DNA of 64,000 nt from contig CATXWM010000002.1 in the NCBI GenBank assembly GCA_958403205.1, positions 1-64,000 of the forward strand, read 5' to 3'. This DNA comes from an uncultured Collinsella sp. Lineage in GTDB: Bacteria > Actinomycetota > Coriobacteriia > Coriobacteriales > Coriobacteriaceae. Shown one piece after another: positions 31,091 through 40,328 of this stretch; within the stretch, counting starts at the first letter, position 1; every line of letters starts with the position of its first letter. A model generated the notes under the pieces. That model worked only from the letters and a program-made list of their open reading frames with translations, did not search any database and was not told the DNA's origin. A program made the position numbers and the translations under genes.

Positions 31091-33160
31091 ATGTCTTCCC
31101 AGTTGACGGTTATTATCGCCGGTATCGTGCTGGTTGTGGCCATTGTGGTCGCGCTGGTCATCATGCGTCGTGGCGATTCCCGTTTTACCTACGATACGCA
31201 GCATGGAACGGCCCCGCGTGCCACCGAGGGCGAGGGCAATACCGCGGCGACCGCCTTTAAGGGCCGCTTTTCCATCCTCACCACGGGTGTGGGCGCGATG
31301 TTTGCGGCGCTTGCCGTCAAGCTGTGGGGCATGCAGATGGTCTCATCGGACTATTACGAGAAGCAGGCCAATAGTAATCAGACTCGCACCGTTACAACAC
31401 CCGCTGTGCGTGGTCGCATCCTCGACCGCAATGGCGTGGCGCTTGTCCAGAACCGTCCCTCACTTGCTGTCGTGGCCTACCGCGACCTTGCCGAGGATGA
31501 GGTTCTGGTTCGCCATCTTGCCAACGTGCTTGGAATGCCTTACGTGGCGGTCCTTCGCAATATTCAGGACAATACAGAGGGCGCTCAGAGCCTGCATACC
31601 ATCGCGACGGACGTCCGTCGCTCCACGGTTGCCTATATCAAGGAACACGCCGGCGAGTTCCCGGGCGTCAAGATTGCCGAGCGTACCGAGCGCCAGTATC
31701 CATACGGCGAGACGGCATGCCATATCTTGGGCTATACCGGCACAATTACCTCCGAGCAGCTCGAGGCCCAGAATAAGAAAACCTCTGGCGATGATGATGC
31801 TTCTGCTGGCAAGATTACGTACCAGTCGGGCGATATCGTGGGCCAGGCGGGCGTTGAGAGCTACTACGAAAACCTGCTGCAGGGTATTCGTGGCGAGCAG
31901 ACCGTCAAGGTCGATGCCTCGGGCAATGTGACCGGTCAGGCCGGCGCCGTGCCCGCGAAGGCCGGCTCCGACATTAAGCTCACGCTCGACCTTAAGATCC
32001 AGCAGGCCTGCGAGACGGCGCTGGCGAGCGCTATCGAGCTTGCCAAGACCACTGGCTACAGCAATGCCGGCAACGGCGCTGTAGTGTGTCTCGATCCCAA
32101 CAATGGCGAGATCCTGGGCATGGCGAGCCAGCCCAAGTTCGATCCGTCCGTCTTTATTGGCGGCGTCTCAAATGACGTGTGGACCGAGCTCAATGATGAC
32201 AAGGGTTCGCACCCGCTGCTCAACCGCGCCATTAGCGGACAGTACATGTCGGCCTCGACCATCAAGCCGCTCTCGGCACTGGCCGGTCTTGAGTTTGGAA
32301 CCTACACGTCCGGGCAGACGACCAACTGCACGGGTTATTGGACGGGTCTGGGCAAGTCGTGGGGCAAGTACTGCTGGCTGCATTCCGGCCACGGCACCAT
32401 GACGCTGCAGTCGGGTATCGCCAACTCGTGCGACCCCGTCTTCTACGACATGGGCAAGGCGTTCTTTTATGACGAGCAACATCCCGAGGGCCTGCAGGAG
32501 GTCTTTCGTCGCTGGGGTCTAGGCAAGACCTGCGGTATCGATCTGCCGAGTGAGGGCGCGGGCCGTATTCCCGATGCCGAGTGGAAAGAGTCGTACTTCA
32601 CCGACGCCTCTGCCGAGGACCGCAAGTGGAATGCCGGCGATATGACCAACATTGCCATCGGCCAGGGCGACATCCTGGTGACGCCCCTGCAGATGGCGTG
32701 CGCCTATATGGGTCTTGCCAACGGCGGAAAACAGTACGTGCCTCACGTGTTTTTGTCTGCCGTATCGCGCGATGGCGACGGCGATGCCTATAAGTACAAC
32801 GGCAAGGGCAAGAAGAAGCGCCTGGAGGCCAAGATCAACAGCGATTCGGATTTGACTCTTGTCCGCAACGGCATGCACGACGTGATTTACACGGCATCGA
32901 CGTCCCTGGCAGCGCACTTTGGCACCCTGACGCCGCAGGTATACGGCAAGTCGGGCACGGGCGAGAAAAGCGGCGAGGACGAATACGCTTGGTTCTGCGC
33001 CTATGCACCGGCCGATGATCCCAAGTATGTCATCGCTACCGTCCTGGAGCAGGGCGGCGGTGGCTCAGATACCGCGATGCATGTCGTGCGTGACGTGCTC
33101 GGCGTGATTTATGACGAGCCCGATACCTCTTCGGCCTCGGGCGATTCTTCGGTTCGATAG
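31091..33160 (+). CDS. mrdA: Penicillin-binding protein 2, elongasome transpeptidase
   Basis: This class B PBP cross-links lateral-wall peptidoglycan together with RodA. It has 689 residues. Two hydrophobic stretches lie near the N-terminus (about 5-26 and 64-84), where one is usual. The PBP dimerisation domain follows (RGRILDRNG, RQYPYGETACHILGYTG). The transpeptidase has the nucleophile motif S-T-I-K in SASTIKPL, an SCD motif (ANSCDPVFYDMG) as the S-x-N equivalent, and KSG in YGKSGTGEK as the KTG equivalent. ATG 31091 follows GGGGAGG by 7 nt. A hydrophilic Ser/Asp tail ends the chain. Confidence 0.93.
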   Translation: MSSQLTVIIAGIVLVVAIVVALVIMRRGDSRFTYDTQHGTAPRATEGEGNTAATAFKGRFSILTTGVGAMFAALAVKLWGMQMVSSDYYEKQANSNQTRTVTTPAVRGRILDRNGVALVQNRPSLAVVAYRDLAEDEVLVRHLANVLGMPYVAVLRNIQDNTEGAQSLHTIATDVRRSTVAYIKEHAGEFPGVKIAERTERQYPYGETACHILGYTGTITSEQLEAQNKKTSGDDDASAGKITYQSGDIVGQAGVESYYENLLQGIRGEQTVKVDASGNVTGQAGAVPAKAGSDIKLTLDLKIQQACETALASAIELAKTTGYSNAGNGAVVCLDPNNGEILGMASQPKFDPSVFIGGVSNDVWTELNDDKGSHPLLNRAISGQYMSASTIKPLSALAGLEFGTYTSGQTTNCTGYWTGLGKSWGKYCWLHSGHGTMTLQSGIANSCDPVFYDMGKAFFYDEQHPEGLQEVFRRWGLGKTCGIDLPSEGAGRIPDAEWKESYFTDASAEDRKWNAGDMTNIAIGQGDILVTPLQMACAYMGLANGGKQYVPHVFLSAVSRDGDGDAYKYNGKGKKKRLEAKINSDSDLTLVRNGMHDVIYTASTSLAAHFGTLTPQVYGKSGTGEKSGEDEYAWFCAYAPADDPKYVIATVLEQGGGGSDTAMHVVRDVLGVIYDEPDTSSASGDSSVR

Positions 33161-33169
33161 GAGGTTGCG

Positions 33170-34396
33170 ATGGATTTTTCTCCGGCGGATCTGTTCCGTT
33201 CAACCAAGACTGGCTCTCGCAGCAGCCTGGACCGTGTCAACAAGCAACTTTCGGCCTCGCGCGGCACGTTTCGCCAAAAGGTGCATATCGGTGTGCTCGT
33301 GGCTACTGTGGCCCTCGTTGCCTACGGTGCCATCATTATCTGGTCGGCTTCGCAGTTTAAGGCCGACGCTTCGTTCTCACGCCATCTGCTGGGAATTGGA
33401 ATCGGTACGGTGCTGGCGGTGCTGGTCTGGCGTACCGACCTGCGCGGTATTTCCAATTTCTCGACGGCGCTGCTCGTCATCGACCTGATCGTGATCCTCT
33501 CGCCCAAGATTCCGGGTCTGTCCTATACAGGCGGTCTGGGCATGACGGGCTGGATCAAGATTCCCGGTATCGGCTTGACATTCCAGCCGGTTGAGCTTGC
33601 CAAGCTCATCACCATCTTCTTTATTGCTACGCTTGGCTCGCAGTATAACGGTCGCATCGATACCGTTCGTGACTACGTCAAGCTCTGCGGCATGCTGTCC
33701 ATTCCGTTTTTGGCCGTCGTTGCCATGGGCGACCTGGGCTCGGGCCTGGTCGTGCTGGTTTCGGGCGCCATCGTCATTTGTATGAGCGGTGCACGCCGCG
33801 AATGGGTGCTGTCGACCTTGGCCCTGCTCGTGGGCCTGGTGGCCCTCGTCCTGGCGCTCGATTCGGTCTTTGATTCGTTGCTCGGCCACGATGTGCTCAT
33901 CAAGCAGTATCAGATGAACCGTCTGACGGTCTTTATCGACCCCGATAATGCCGATTCGGACGATGCCTACAACCTGCAGCAGTCGCTTATCGCCGTTGGC
34001 TCGGGCGGCTTCTTTGGTAAGGGTTTGGGCCATGCGACGCAGTCGGCCGGCGGCTTTCTGCCTGAGTTCCACACCGACTTCGTCTTCGCCTTCCTGTCCG
34101 AGACCTTTGGTTTTTGCGGTTCCTTTTTGCTCCTGTGCCTCTACGTGCTGCTGATCTTTTCGACGATTCGCGTCGCCTTTAAGTGTGAGTCGCTGTTTTT
34201 GCGTCTTTCGTGTGTGGGCATCGTTGGCATGTGGGCGTTTCAGACCTTCGAAAACATCGGCATGTGCATCGGCACGATGCCGATTACCGGTATTCCGCTA
34301 CCGTTTATTAGCTTCGGTTCGTCTTCGATGATGATTCAGCTGCTGACGGTGGGTATCGTACAATCCATATGGCGGCATCGTTCGGGCGCCGCGTAA
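33170..34396 (+). CDS. rodA: RodA peptidoglycan glycosyltransferase (SEDS family)
   Basis: This glycan-strand polymerase of the elongasome pairs with PBP2 just upstream. The 408 residues have about ten membrane helices and SEDS motifs: LQPVELAK given here as FQPVELAK, SLIAVGSGGFFGKGLG, PEFHTDFVFAFLSET with the conserved catalytic-region Asp, and GIPLPFISFGSSSM. ATG 33170 has AGGAGG 5 nt upstream. FtsW is also a SEDS protein, but the position directly after PBP2 and mreBCD argues for RodA. Confidence 0.94.
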   Translation: MDFSPADLFRSTKTGSRSSLDRVNKQLSASRGTFRQKVHIGVLVATVALVAYGAIIIWSASQFKADASFSRHLLGIGIGTVLAVLVWRTDLRGISNFSTALLVIDLIVILSPKIPGLSYTGGLGMTGWIKIPGIGLTFQPVELAKLITIFFIATLGSQYNGRIDTVRDYVKLCGMLSIPFLAVVAMGDLGSGLVVLVSGAIVICMSGARREWVLSTLALLVGLVALVLALDSVFDSLLGHDVLIKQYQMNRLTVFIDPDNADSDDAYNLQQSLIAVGSGGFFGKGLGHATQSAGGFLPEFHTDFVFAFLSETFGFCGSFLLLCLYVLLIFSTIRVAFKCESLFLRLSCVGIVGMWAFQTFENIGMCIGTMPITGIPLPFISFGSSSMMIQLLTVGIVQSIWRHRSGAA

Positions 34397-34414
34397 CCGC
34401 TGGAGGGGTTTGCT

Positions 34415-35344
34415 ATGAAAATTCCCGTAGATAAGCTGACCCGCGCTTTTAAGATGGGCGCGTCCGTTAAGAAGGATTCCGATACGCCGGTGCGCGTCTC
34501 GGTCTATCTGGATTCGTCCGCCTCGCGCTTTCTGGCCGAGACGGTGCGTGATGCCTTTGTGCCGCAGACGACCTCGGGCATTGTACGCGTCGAGCGTCTG
34601 GGGGAGGAGCGAATTGCTCCAAAGACCGATACCGATGTGGTGCTGGTGCTCTCGTGTGGTTCCGACCGCTTGGAGAGTGCCGTGCAGGAGCTCGTGATCG
34701 CCGGCGCGCCCGTGTGCGTGCTTGCCGAGTCTGCTGTGGAGGTGCCGTTTATCGAGGAGTCCACGCCCATGCTCGGCGTGGTAGCGGCAACCGATAAGAC
34801 GTATCTGCTCGAGACGCTTGCCCGCTGGATTCTCGATCGCACCGACAAGGAAACGGCTTTTGCGGCGAACTTTGCCTTCATGCGCATCGCGGCGGCCAAT
34901 CGTATCATCACCTCGTGCGCGCTCACCAATATGGCGACCGGTGCGCTGGTGTTTTTGCCGGGCGCCGATTATCCCGTTATGGCGCTGGCGCAGGTGGGCA
35001 TGCTCTTTGAGCTCGCTGCCGTCTTTGGACGCGGCATTAAGCCAGAGCGTGGCTACGAGGTCGCGGGCGTACTTGCCGGCGGTCTTGTGATCCGCGCGGT
35101 CACCCGCGCGCTCGTCAAGCAGACGCCGCATATTGGGTTTGCCGTCAAGGCGCTCACTGCTGCCGCGGGCACCTATGGCATGGGCCGTGCGCTCGTTTCG
35201 CTCTACGAGCGCGATGTCGACTACAGCCGTGCCAACGAGGTGGTCACTGCCACGTTCTCCCGCGTTCGCGATCTGGTGACCACGGTCGCGGGCGCTACCC
35301 GTCCTATGGCGTCCTACCAGGACGCATCCGATCTCGCAGCTTAG
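34415..35344 (+). CDS. DUF697-like protein of unknown function in the mre operon
   Basis: The 309-residue product has an N-terminal alpha/beta half (about 25-135: VRVSVYLDSSASRFLAETV, DTDVVLVLSCGSD, GAPVCVLAES), which looks like a nucleotide-binding fold without a visible P-loop. The C-terminal half (about 165-270) has hydrophobic helices of the DUF697/YcjF type (ATGALVFLPGADYPVMALAQVGML, IGFAVKALTAAAGTYGMGRA). It lies 18 nt after rodA and 10 nt before the radical-SAM gene, so it is co-transcribed with the elongasome. The role is unknown; DUF697 domains elsewhere are often fused to GTPases. Confidence 0.65.
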   Translation: MKIPVDKLTRAFKMGASVKKDSDTPVRVSVYLDSSASRFLAETVRDAFVPQTTSGIVRVERLGEERIAPKTDTDVVLVLSCGSDRLESAVQELVIAGAPVCVLAESAVEVPFIEESTPMLGVVAATDKTYLLETLARWILDRTDKETAFAANFAFMRIAAANRIITSCALTNMATGALVFLPGADYPVMALAQVGMLFELAAVFGRGIKPERGYEVAGVLAGGLVIRAVTRALVKQTPHIGFAVKALTAAAGTYGMGRALVSLYERDVDYSRANEVVTATFSRVRDLVTTVAGATRPMASYQDASDLAA

Positions 35345-35354
35345 GGGTTTTCCG

Positions 35355-37232
35355 TTGCGCGTTGCATACCAAGACTGTTTTCATTTAATTGAGCCGCTGC
35401 TCGCCAAGGTCGAGAAACCGAGCCGCTATATCGATCACGAGTGGGGCACGCTTTCCAAGGCCGATGCCGACTACCGTTGCTGCCTGATCTACCCGGATGT
35501 GTACGAGGTCGGTCTGCCCAACCAGGGCATCGCCATCCTCTACAACATCCTTAACCAGGCCGAGGGCATCTCCTGCGAGCGCGGCTATGTGCCGTGGCCC
35601 GATATGGGTGACGCCATGCGCGAGGCAGGCATTCCGCTGCTCTCGCTCGAGGGTGCAGCGCCGGTTGCTTCGTTTGATATCGTCGGCCTGCATGTGCCGC
35701 ACGAGATGGCGGTGACGAACTTCCTCGAGGCACTCGACCTCGCTGGTATTCCGCTGTTAGCGGCTGACCGCACCGAGGACGACCCCATTATCATCGCCGG
35801 CGGCCCCTCGGTGTACAACCCCGAGCCGTACGCGGCCTTCTTCGATGTTATCCTCATCGGCGAGGGCGAGGAATCGCTGCTCGAGACCTGCCAGCTGCAT
35901 CGCCGCCTGCGTGACGAAGGGGTCCCGCGCGCGCAGATTGTCGAGCAGCTTGCATCCATTGCCGGCAACTACGTGCCGTCGCTCTATGAGGTTCGTCACG
36001 ACGAGCCCTGCTCGCCGCATGGCTACACCGTGCCGCGTGAGGGCAAGGATGCGCCGACCGTGGTCTACAAGCGCGTCGTCGAGGATTTCGGCGCCACGAA
36101 TCCGCTGTCGCAGTCGTGCGTGCCCTATGCACAGCTGGTTCACGACCGCCTGTCTATCGAGATCCTGCGCGGCTGCGCCCGCGGCTGTCGTTTTTGTCAG
36201 GCCGGCATGACGTATCGCCCGGTGCGCGAGCGCTCGGCCGACCAGATCGTCTCGTCGGTGATTCAGGGTCTGGAAAAGACCGGCTATGACGAGGTGTCGC
36301 TGACCTCGCTCTCCACGACCGACCACTCCTGCATTCGCGACGTGCTCGGCAGGCTCAACCGTCGCCTGGAGGATACGGGTATTCGCGTGTCTATTCCGTC
36401 GCAGCGCCTGGATTCGTTTGGCGTGGATATGGCCGAGTCGGTCGCCGGCGAAAAGAAAGGTGGCCTGACGTTCGCGCCCGAGGCCGGCAGCCAGCGCATG
36501 CGCGACATCATTAACAAGAACGTGACCGAGGAGGACCTGGACCGTGCGGCCAAGGCGGCCTTCGAGGCCGGCTGGAACCGCATGAAGCTCTACTTTATGA
36601 TGGGCCTTCCCGGCGAGCGCGACGAGGACATCGTGGCCATCGCCAATCTGGTCGATCACGTGCTGGAGCTCGGTCGTTCCGTGGTGCCCAAGGCTCGTCG
36701 CGGCTCGATCTCGGTGTCGATCTCGGTTTCGGTCTTTATCCCCAAGGCTGCCACGCCGTTCCAGTGGTGCCCGCAGCTCGACTACGACGACGTCAAGCGT
36801 CGCCAGAAGTTGCTTATCACGAGCGTTCGCAACCGTGCCGTCCGCGTGCATTACCACGATGCCGAGACCTCGCTCATCGAGGCCGCGCTGTCCCGCGCCG
36901 GTCGTGACATGACGCCCGTCATCATCGACGCTTGGCGCTCGGGCTCTCGCTTTGACGCCTGGGTAGAGCATTTCTCGCTCGATAACTGGAAGGAAGCTGC
37001 TGCCAAAAACGGAATCGACCTCAATGAGCTCGTGCACCTGCCCTACGAGTTGGACTGGCGCCTGCCGTGGGAGCACGTGAGCCCCGGCTGCACGCGCGGC
37101 TTCCTCGAGCGCGAGTACCGTCGCTCGCTCGAGGGTGTCACGACTCCCGACTGCACCCGCACGTCGTGCACCGGCTGCGGGATCTGCCCCACGCTCCACG
37201 CCAAGAATGTATTGATGGGTGATCGCGCATGA
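35355..37232 (+). CDS. B12-binding-like radical SAM protein (TIGR03960-type)
   Basis: The 625-residue product has an N-terminal cobalamin-binding-like Rossmann region (about 30-190: CLIYPDVYEVGLPNQGIAIL, IIIAGGPSVYNPEP). A radical SAM barrel follows with its 4Fe-4S cysteines at 274, 278 and 281 (CARGCRFC), then LSTTDHSC and GLTFAPEAGSQRMRDIINK. A C-terminal Cys-rich end (CTRTSCTGCGICP) may bind a further cluster. The family is conserved next to the DUF2344 partner, with which it overlaps by 4 nt, and usually sits near rplU/rpmA. Substrate is unknown; RNA or ribosome modification has been suggested from context. TTG 35355 follows AGGGG. Confidence 0.85.
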   Translation: MRVAYQDCFHLIEPLLAKVEKPSRYIDHEWGTLSKADADYRCCLIYPDVYEVGLPNQGIAILYNILNQAEGISCERGYVPWPDMGDAMREAGIPLLSLEGAAPVASFDIVGLHVPHEMAVTNFLEALDLAGIPLLAADRTEDDPIIIAGGPSVYNPEPYAAFFDVILIGEGEESLLETCQLHRRLRDEGVPRAQIVEQLASIAGNYVPSLYEVRHDEPCSPHGYTVPREGKDAPTVVYKRVVEDFGATNPLSQSCVPYAQLVHDRLSIEILRGCARGCRFCQAGMTYRPVRERSADQIVSSVIQGLEKTGYDEVSLTSLSTTDHSCIRDVLGRLNRRLEDTGIRVSIPSQRLDSFGVDMAESVAGEKKGGLTFAPEAGSQRMRDIINKNVTEEDLDRAAKAAFEAGWNRMKLYFMMGLPGERDEDIVAIANLVDHVLELGRSVVPKARRGSISVSISVSVFIPKAATPFQWCPQLDYDDVKRRQKLLITSVRNRAVRVHYHDAETSLIEAALSRAGRDMTPVIIDAWRSGSRFDAWVEHFSLDNWKEAAAKNGIDLNELVHLPYELDWRLPWEHVSPGCTRGFLEREYRRSLEGVTTPDCTRTSCTGCGICPTLHAKNVLMGDRA

Positions 37233-38041
37233 GTGAGCGCCTGACCGACAACCCCTCGCTCTTTAGACTTCGTGTTCGCTATGGCAAGCGCGATCGCCTT
37301 AAGTACCTGGGCCATCTCGAAGTAATCCATACCATTGAGCGCATCGTGCGCCGTGCGGGGCTTCCCTATGCCGTCACGCAGGGCTTCTCTCCGCACATGC
37401 GCGTGGGCTTCTCTTCGGCGCTACCGGTGGGTACGTCGTCGACCTGCGAGTGGTATGACCTGTTTATGACCGAGTTCGTGGCGCTCGACGAGGCGTTTGG
37501 GCGCCTGGCTGCGGCGTCTCCGGCCGATCTGGCGCCCATCGAGGCGGCGTACATCGACGTGCGCACGCCGGCATTGACGGCGCAGCTCACGCGCCTGTCG
37601 TATCGCATCGACTTACACCTGGATCCCGAGGCGCCCGTAAGCGCCGACGAGGTGCGTCGTGCGATCGACACGCTGCGCGCGGGCCATGGCATCGACTACG
37701 CGCGCGGAAAAAAGAGCAAGCGCTTGGATTTTGATCACACACTCGTGGGCTATGAGCTCACGGCGGGGGAGCGCCCGGACCATTTAATGCTCATGCTCGA
37801 CACCCATGCCGACAACGAGGGCTCCATGCGTCCGGAAATTTTGCTTTCTGCGGCTGATGTTTTGTTGCAGGGCTTGACCCCGGGCGTGGATGCACCTATT
37901 GTTTCCACCGGTATGCAAGACCTCGTGACCATCTGCTCCTACGATGTCGAGCGTCAGAATCAAGCATGCGAGGACGACGAGGGCCGACTCGTCAGCCCCA
38001 TACCTGTGCGAACTTGTGGATTTGCTCCACATACTCGTTGA
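37229..38041 (+). CDS. Radical SAM-linked protein (TIGR03936/DUF2344-type)
   Basis: This 270-residue soluble protein starts FRLRVRYGKRDRLKYLGHLE, the family signature, followed by YAVTQGFSPHMRVGFSSALPVGTSS. It overlaps the upstream radical SAM gene (ATGA). The two are fused in some bacteria, so they act together. Its stop overlaps the -35 box of the rplU promoter. Confidence 0.85.
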   Translation: MSERLTDNPSLFRLRVRYGKRDRLKYLGHLEVIHTIERIVRRAGLPYAVTQGFSPHMRVGFSSALPVGTSSTCEWYDLFMTEFVALDEAFGRLAAASPADLAPIEAAYIDVRTPALTAQLTRLSYRIDLHLDPEAPVSADEVRRAIDTLRAGHGIDYARGKKSKRLDFDHTLVGYELTAGERPDHLMLMLDTHADNEGSMRPEILLSAADVLLQGLTPGVDAPIVSTGMQDLVTICSYDVERQNQACEDDEGRLVSPIPVRTCGFAPHTR

Positions 38042-38066
38042 CGGGGGTATTTTCGCCTGCTACTAT
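38038..38066 (+). promoter_or_regulatory. Promoter of rplU-rpmA
   Basis: TTGACG (38038-38043), 17 bp, TACTAT (38061-38066). The -35 box overlaps the stop codon of the upstream gene. Confidence 0.6.
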
Positions 38067-38108
38067 ATTCGGCTGTTGCACTAACTGATGCATGAAGGGC
38101 AAGTAAAC

Positions 38109-38483
38109 ATGTACGCAATCGTTAACACGGGCGGCAAGCAGTACAAGGTCGCCACCGACGATGTCATCACCGTCGAGAAGATCGAGGGCAATGAGGGCGA
38201 CAAGGTCACCCTGCCGGTTATCTTCCTCAACGATGGTAAGAAGATCGTCACCGATCCCGACAAGCTGGCCAAGGCCAAGGTTACCGCTCAGATCGTTGAG
38301 CAGTTCAAGGGCGAGAAGCAGCTGGTCTTCAAGTTCCACAAGCGCAAGCGCTATCGTCGTCTGAAGGGTCACCGTCAGCAGCTCACCAAGCTGAAGATCG
38401 TGAAGGTTCAGGCTACCTCCCGCGCCAAGAAGGCTGTCAAGGCAGAGGCTGAGGCTGTTGCCGAGGCTCCCGTCGCCGAGTAG
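38109..38483 (+). CDS. rplU: 50S ribosomal protein L21
   Basis: The product has 124 residues: MYAIVNTGGKQYKVATDD, GDKVTLPVIF and FKFHKRKRYRRLKGHRQ, the L21 core binding 23S rRNA. A C-terminal tail of about 20 residues is rich in Ala, Glu and Lys (KAEAEAVAEAPVAE) beyond the usual end. ATG 38109 is chosen from the family; the open frame to 38088 adds seven residues. It is transcribed with rpmA 33 nt downstream. Confidence 0.97.
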   Translation: MYAIVNTGGKQYKVATDDVITVEKIEGNEGDKVTLPVIFLNDGKKIVTDPDKLAKAKVTAQIVEQFKGEKQLVFKFHKRKRYRRLKGHRQQLTKLKIVKVQATSRAKKAVKAEAEAVAEAPVAE

Positions 38484-38516
38484 ATTACACTCGTAACGAA
38501 AGAGTAGGTATACACA

Positions 38517-38774
38517 ATGGCACACAAAAAAGGACTCGGTTCCTCCCGTAATGGCCGTGACTCCCGCGGTCAGCGCCTTGGCACGAAGCGCTATGCCGGC
38601 CAGACGGTAACCACGGGCACGATTCTCGTCCGTCAGCACGGCACGCACATCCACCCGGGTGAGAACGTTGGCCGTGGTAAGGACGACACGCTGTTCGCGC
38701 TGGTCGACGGTACCGTTGAGTTCCACAAGGGTATCAAGCACAGGGTCAGCGTACGCCCGCTCGCGAACGCGTAA
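38517..38774 (+). CDS. rpmA: 50S ribosomal protein L27
   Basis: The product has 85 residues, starting MAHKKGLGSSRNGRDS and containing KRYAGQTVTTGTILVRQ-GT. The N-terminus reaches into the peptidyl transferase centre. It lacks the short cleavable extension seen in many Firmicutes, so no Prp-type processing is needed. Confidence 0.97.
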   Translation: MAHKKGLGSSRNGRDSRGQRLGTKRYAGQTVTTGTILVRQHGTHIHPGENVGRGKDDTLFALVDGTVEFHKGIKHRVSVRPLANA

Positions 38775-38799
38775 TTCACCCTTCATAGAGCACATATGT

Positions 38800-38842
38800 G
38801 GGAGGCACTTGAGTTTTAGGATTCAAGGGTCTCCCTCTTTTT
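38800..38842 (+). terminator. Terminator between rpmA and obgE
   Basis: GGGAG (38800-38804) and CTTGA (38808-38812) pair with TCAAG (38823-38827) and CTCCC (38831-38835) across a small internal loop, followed by TCTTTTT. Confidence 0.65.
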
Positions 38843-38858
38843 GTAGGAGGCGATTCTG

Positions 38859-40325
38859 TTGTCACAGTTCACCGATATCAGCCGCATTAACGTGTGCGGC
38901 GGCGACGGCGGAGCCGGATGCATGTCGTTTAGGCGCGAGGCATTTGTCCCCAAGGGCGGCCCCGATGGCGGCGACGGCGGTCGTGGCGGCAATGTCGTCA
39001 TCCAGGCCGATGCTCAGCTGTCTTCGCTGATCGATTACCGCTTTAAGCATCACTTCCGCGCCGAGCGCGGCACGCACGGGCAGGGTGCCCGTCGTAACGG
39101 TAAGAGCGGCGAGGACCTGATTCTCAAGGTCCCTATGGGTACCGTGGTACGCGAGCTCGACCCCGAGACGCAGACCCCGATGTTCGAGATTGCCGACCTG
39201 GTGCACGACGGCGAGCGCGTCGTCGTGGCCCCTGGTGGCGCCGGTGGTCTGGGCAATACGCACTTTGTGACGTCGGTGCGCCGCGCGCCCGCGTTTGCTC
39301 AGCTGGGCGAACCGGCCGAGGAGCACTGGATCGAGCTCGAGATGAAGCTTATGGCAGATGCCGCGCTCGTGGGCTTCCCCTCGGTGGGAAAGTCCTCGCT
39401 CATCGCGCGTATGAGCGCTGCCCGTCCCAAGATTGCCGACTACCCGTTTACCACGCTCGTGCCCAATCTGGGCATGGTGCGTGCCGGCGAGTACTCCTAT
39501 GTCGTTGCCGACGTCCCCGGCCTCATCGAGGGTGCGAGCGAGGGCAAGGGCCTGGGCCATCAGTTCCTGCGCCACATCGAGCGCACGGCACTCATCATGC
39601 ACGTCGTCGATATGACGGGTGGTTTTGAGGATCGCGATCCGGTCGAGGATTACCACATCATTAACCGTGAGCTCGAGCAGTATGGCGCAGAGCTCTCGGA
39701 GCGTCCGCAGATCGTCGTTGCCAACAAGTGCGACGCGCCGGGCACGGCTGACAAGATTGCCGACCTTAAGCGTGCGGCGCTCGATGATGGCCATATGTTC
39801 TTTGCTGTGTCTGCTGTTACGGGCGCCGGCCTCAACACGCTGATGCTTGCCGTGGGCGAGCAGGTGGCTAAGCTGCGCGCCGAGTTGGCTGTCTCCGATG
39901 AGCCGGTCGTTCTGCGCGACGATGAGTGGGAGCGCCGCCGCCTGCAGCGTGAGAAGCGTTTCCGCATTGTCCAGGAAGAGCCCGGTGCCTTCCGCGTGGT
40001 CGGTCGTGCCATCGAGCGCATGGTCATCCAGACCGACTGGGAAAACGAAGAAGCCGTTATTTACCTGCAGCATAAGTTTGCGCGTATGGGTGTTGACGAC
40101 GCGCTCGAGAAGGCCGGTTGCCGTGCGGGCGACGAGGTCCGCATTTGCCAGCGCGCCTTTGACTTTGAGGGCGCTGAGGACTTCTCGGAGTACGAGGAGC
40201 TCGAGGATGCTGGCGAGGACGTTGCCGTTGAGGCCATTGACGTGACCGACGCTGCGGATGAGGGCGTCGAGGTTGTCGATGCGGCGGATGCCGCGGGCGA
40301 TGCCGAGACCTCGGAGGGCGAGTAA
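38859..40325 (+). CDS. obgE: GTPase Obg (ribosome assembly / stress)
   Basis: The 488-residue product has a glycine-rich Obg fold at 1 to about 160 (GGDGGAGCMSFRREAFVPKGGPDGG split over the first 40 residues). The G domain has GFPSVGKSS near 172, DVPGLIEGAS and NKCD. A C-terminal OCT domain covers about 340-425. The last ~60 residues are an acidic low-complexity extension rich in Asp, Glu, Ala and Val. TTG 38859 is 8 nt after a perfect AGGAGG. It heads the operon obgE-nadD-yqeK-rsfS. Confidence 0.96.
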   Translation: MSQFTDISRINVCGGDGGAGCMSFRREAFVPKGGPDGGDGGRGGNVVIQADAQLSSLIDYRFKHHFRAERGTHGQGARRNGKSGEDLILKVPMGTVVRELDPETQTPMFEIADLVHDGERVVVAPGGAGGLGNTHFVTSVRRAPAFAQLGEPAEEHWIELEMKLMADAALVGFPSVGKSSLIARMSAARPKIADYPFTTLVPNLGMVRAGEYSYVVADVPGLIEGASEGKGLGHQFLRHIERTALIMHVVDMTGGFEDRDPVEDYHIINRELEQYGAELSERPQIVVANKCDAPGTADKIADLKRAALDDGHMFFAVSAVTGAGLNTLMLAVGEQVAKLRAELAVSDEPVVLRDDEWERRRLQREKRFRIVQEEPGAFRVVGRAIERMVIQTDWENEEAVIYLQHKFARMGVDDALEKAGCRAGDEVRICQRAFDFEGAEDFSEYEELEDAGEDVAVEAIDVTDAADEGVEVVDAADAAGDAETSEGE

Positions 40326-40328
40326 GCC

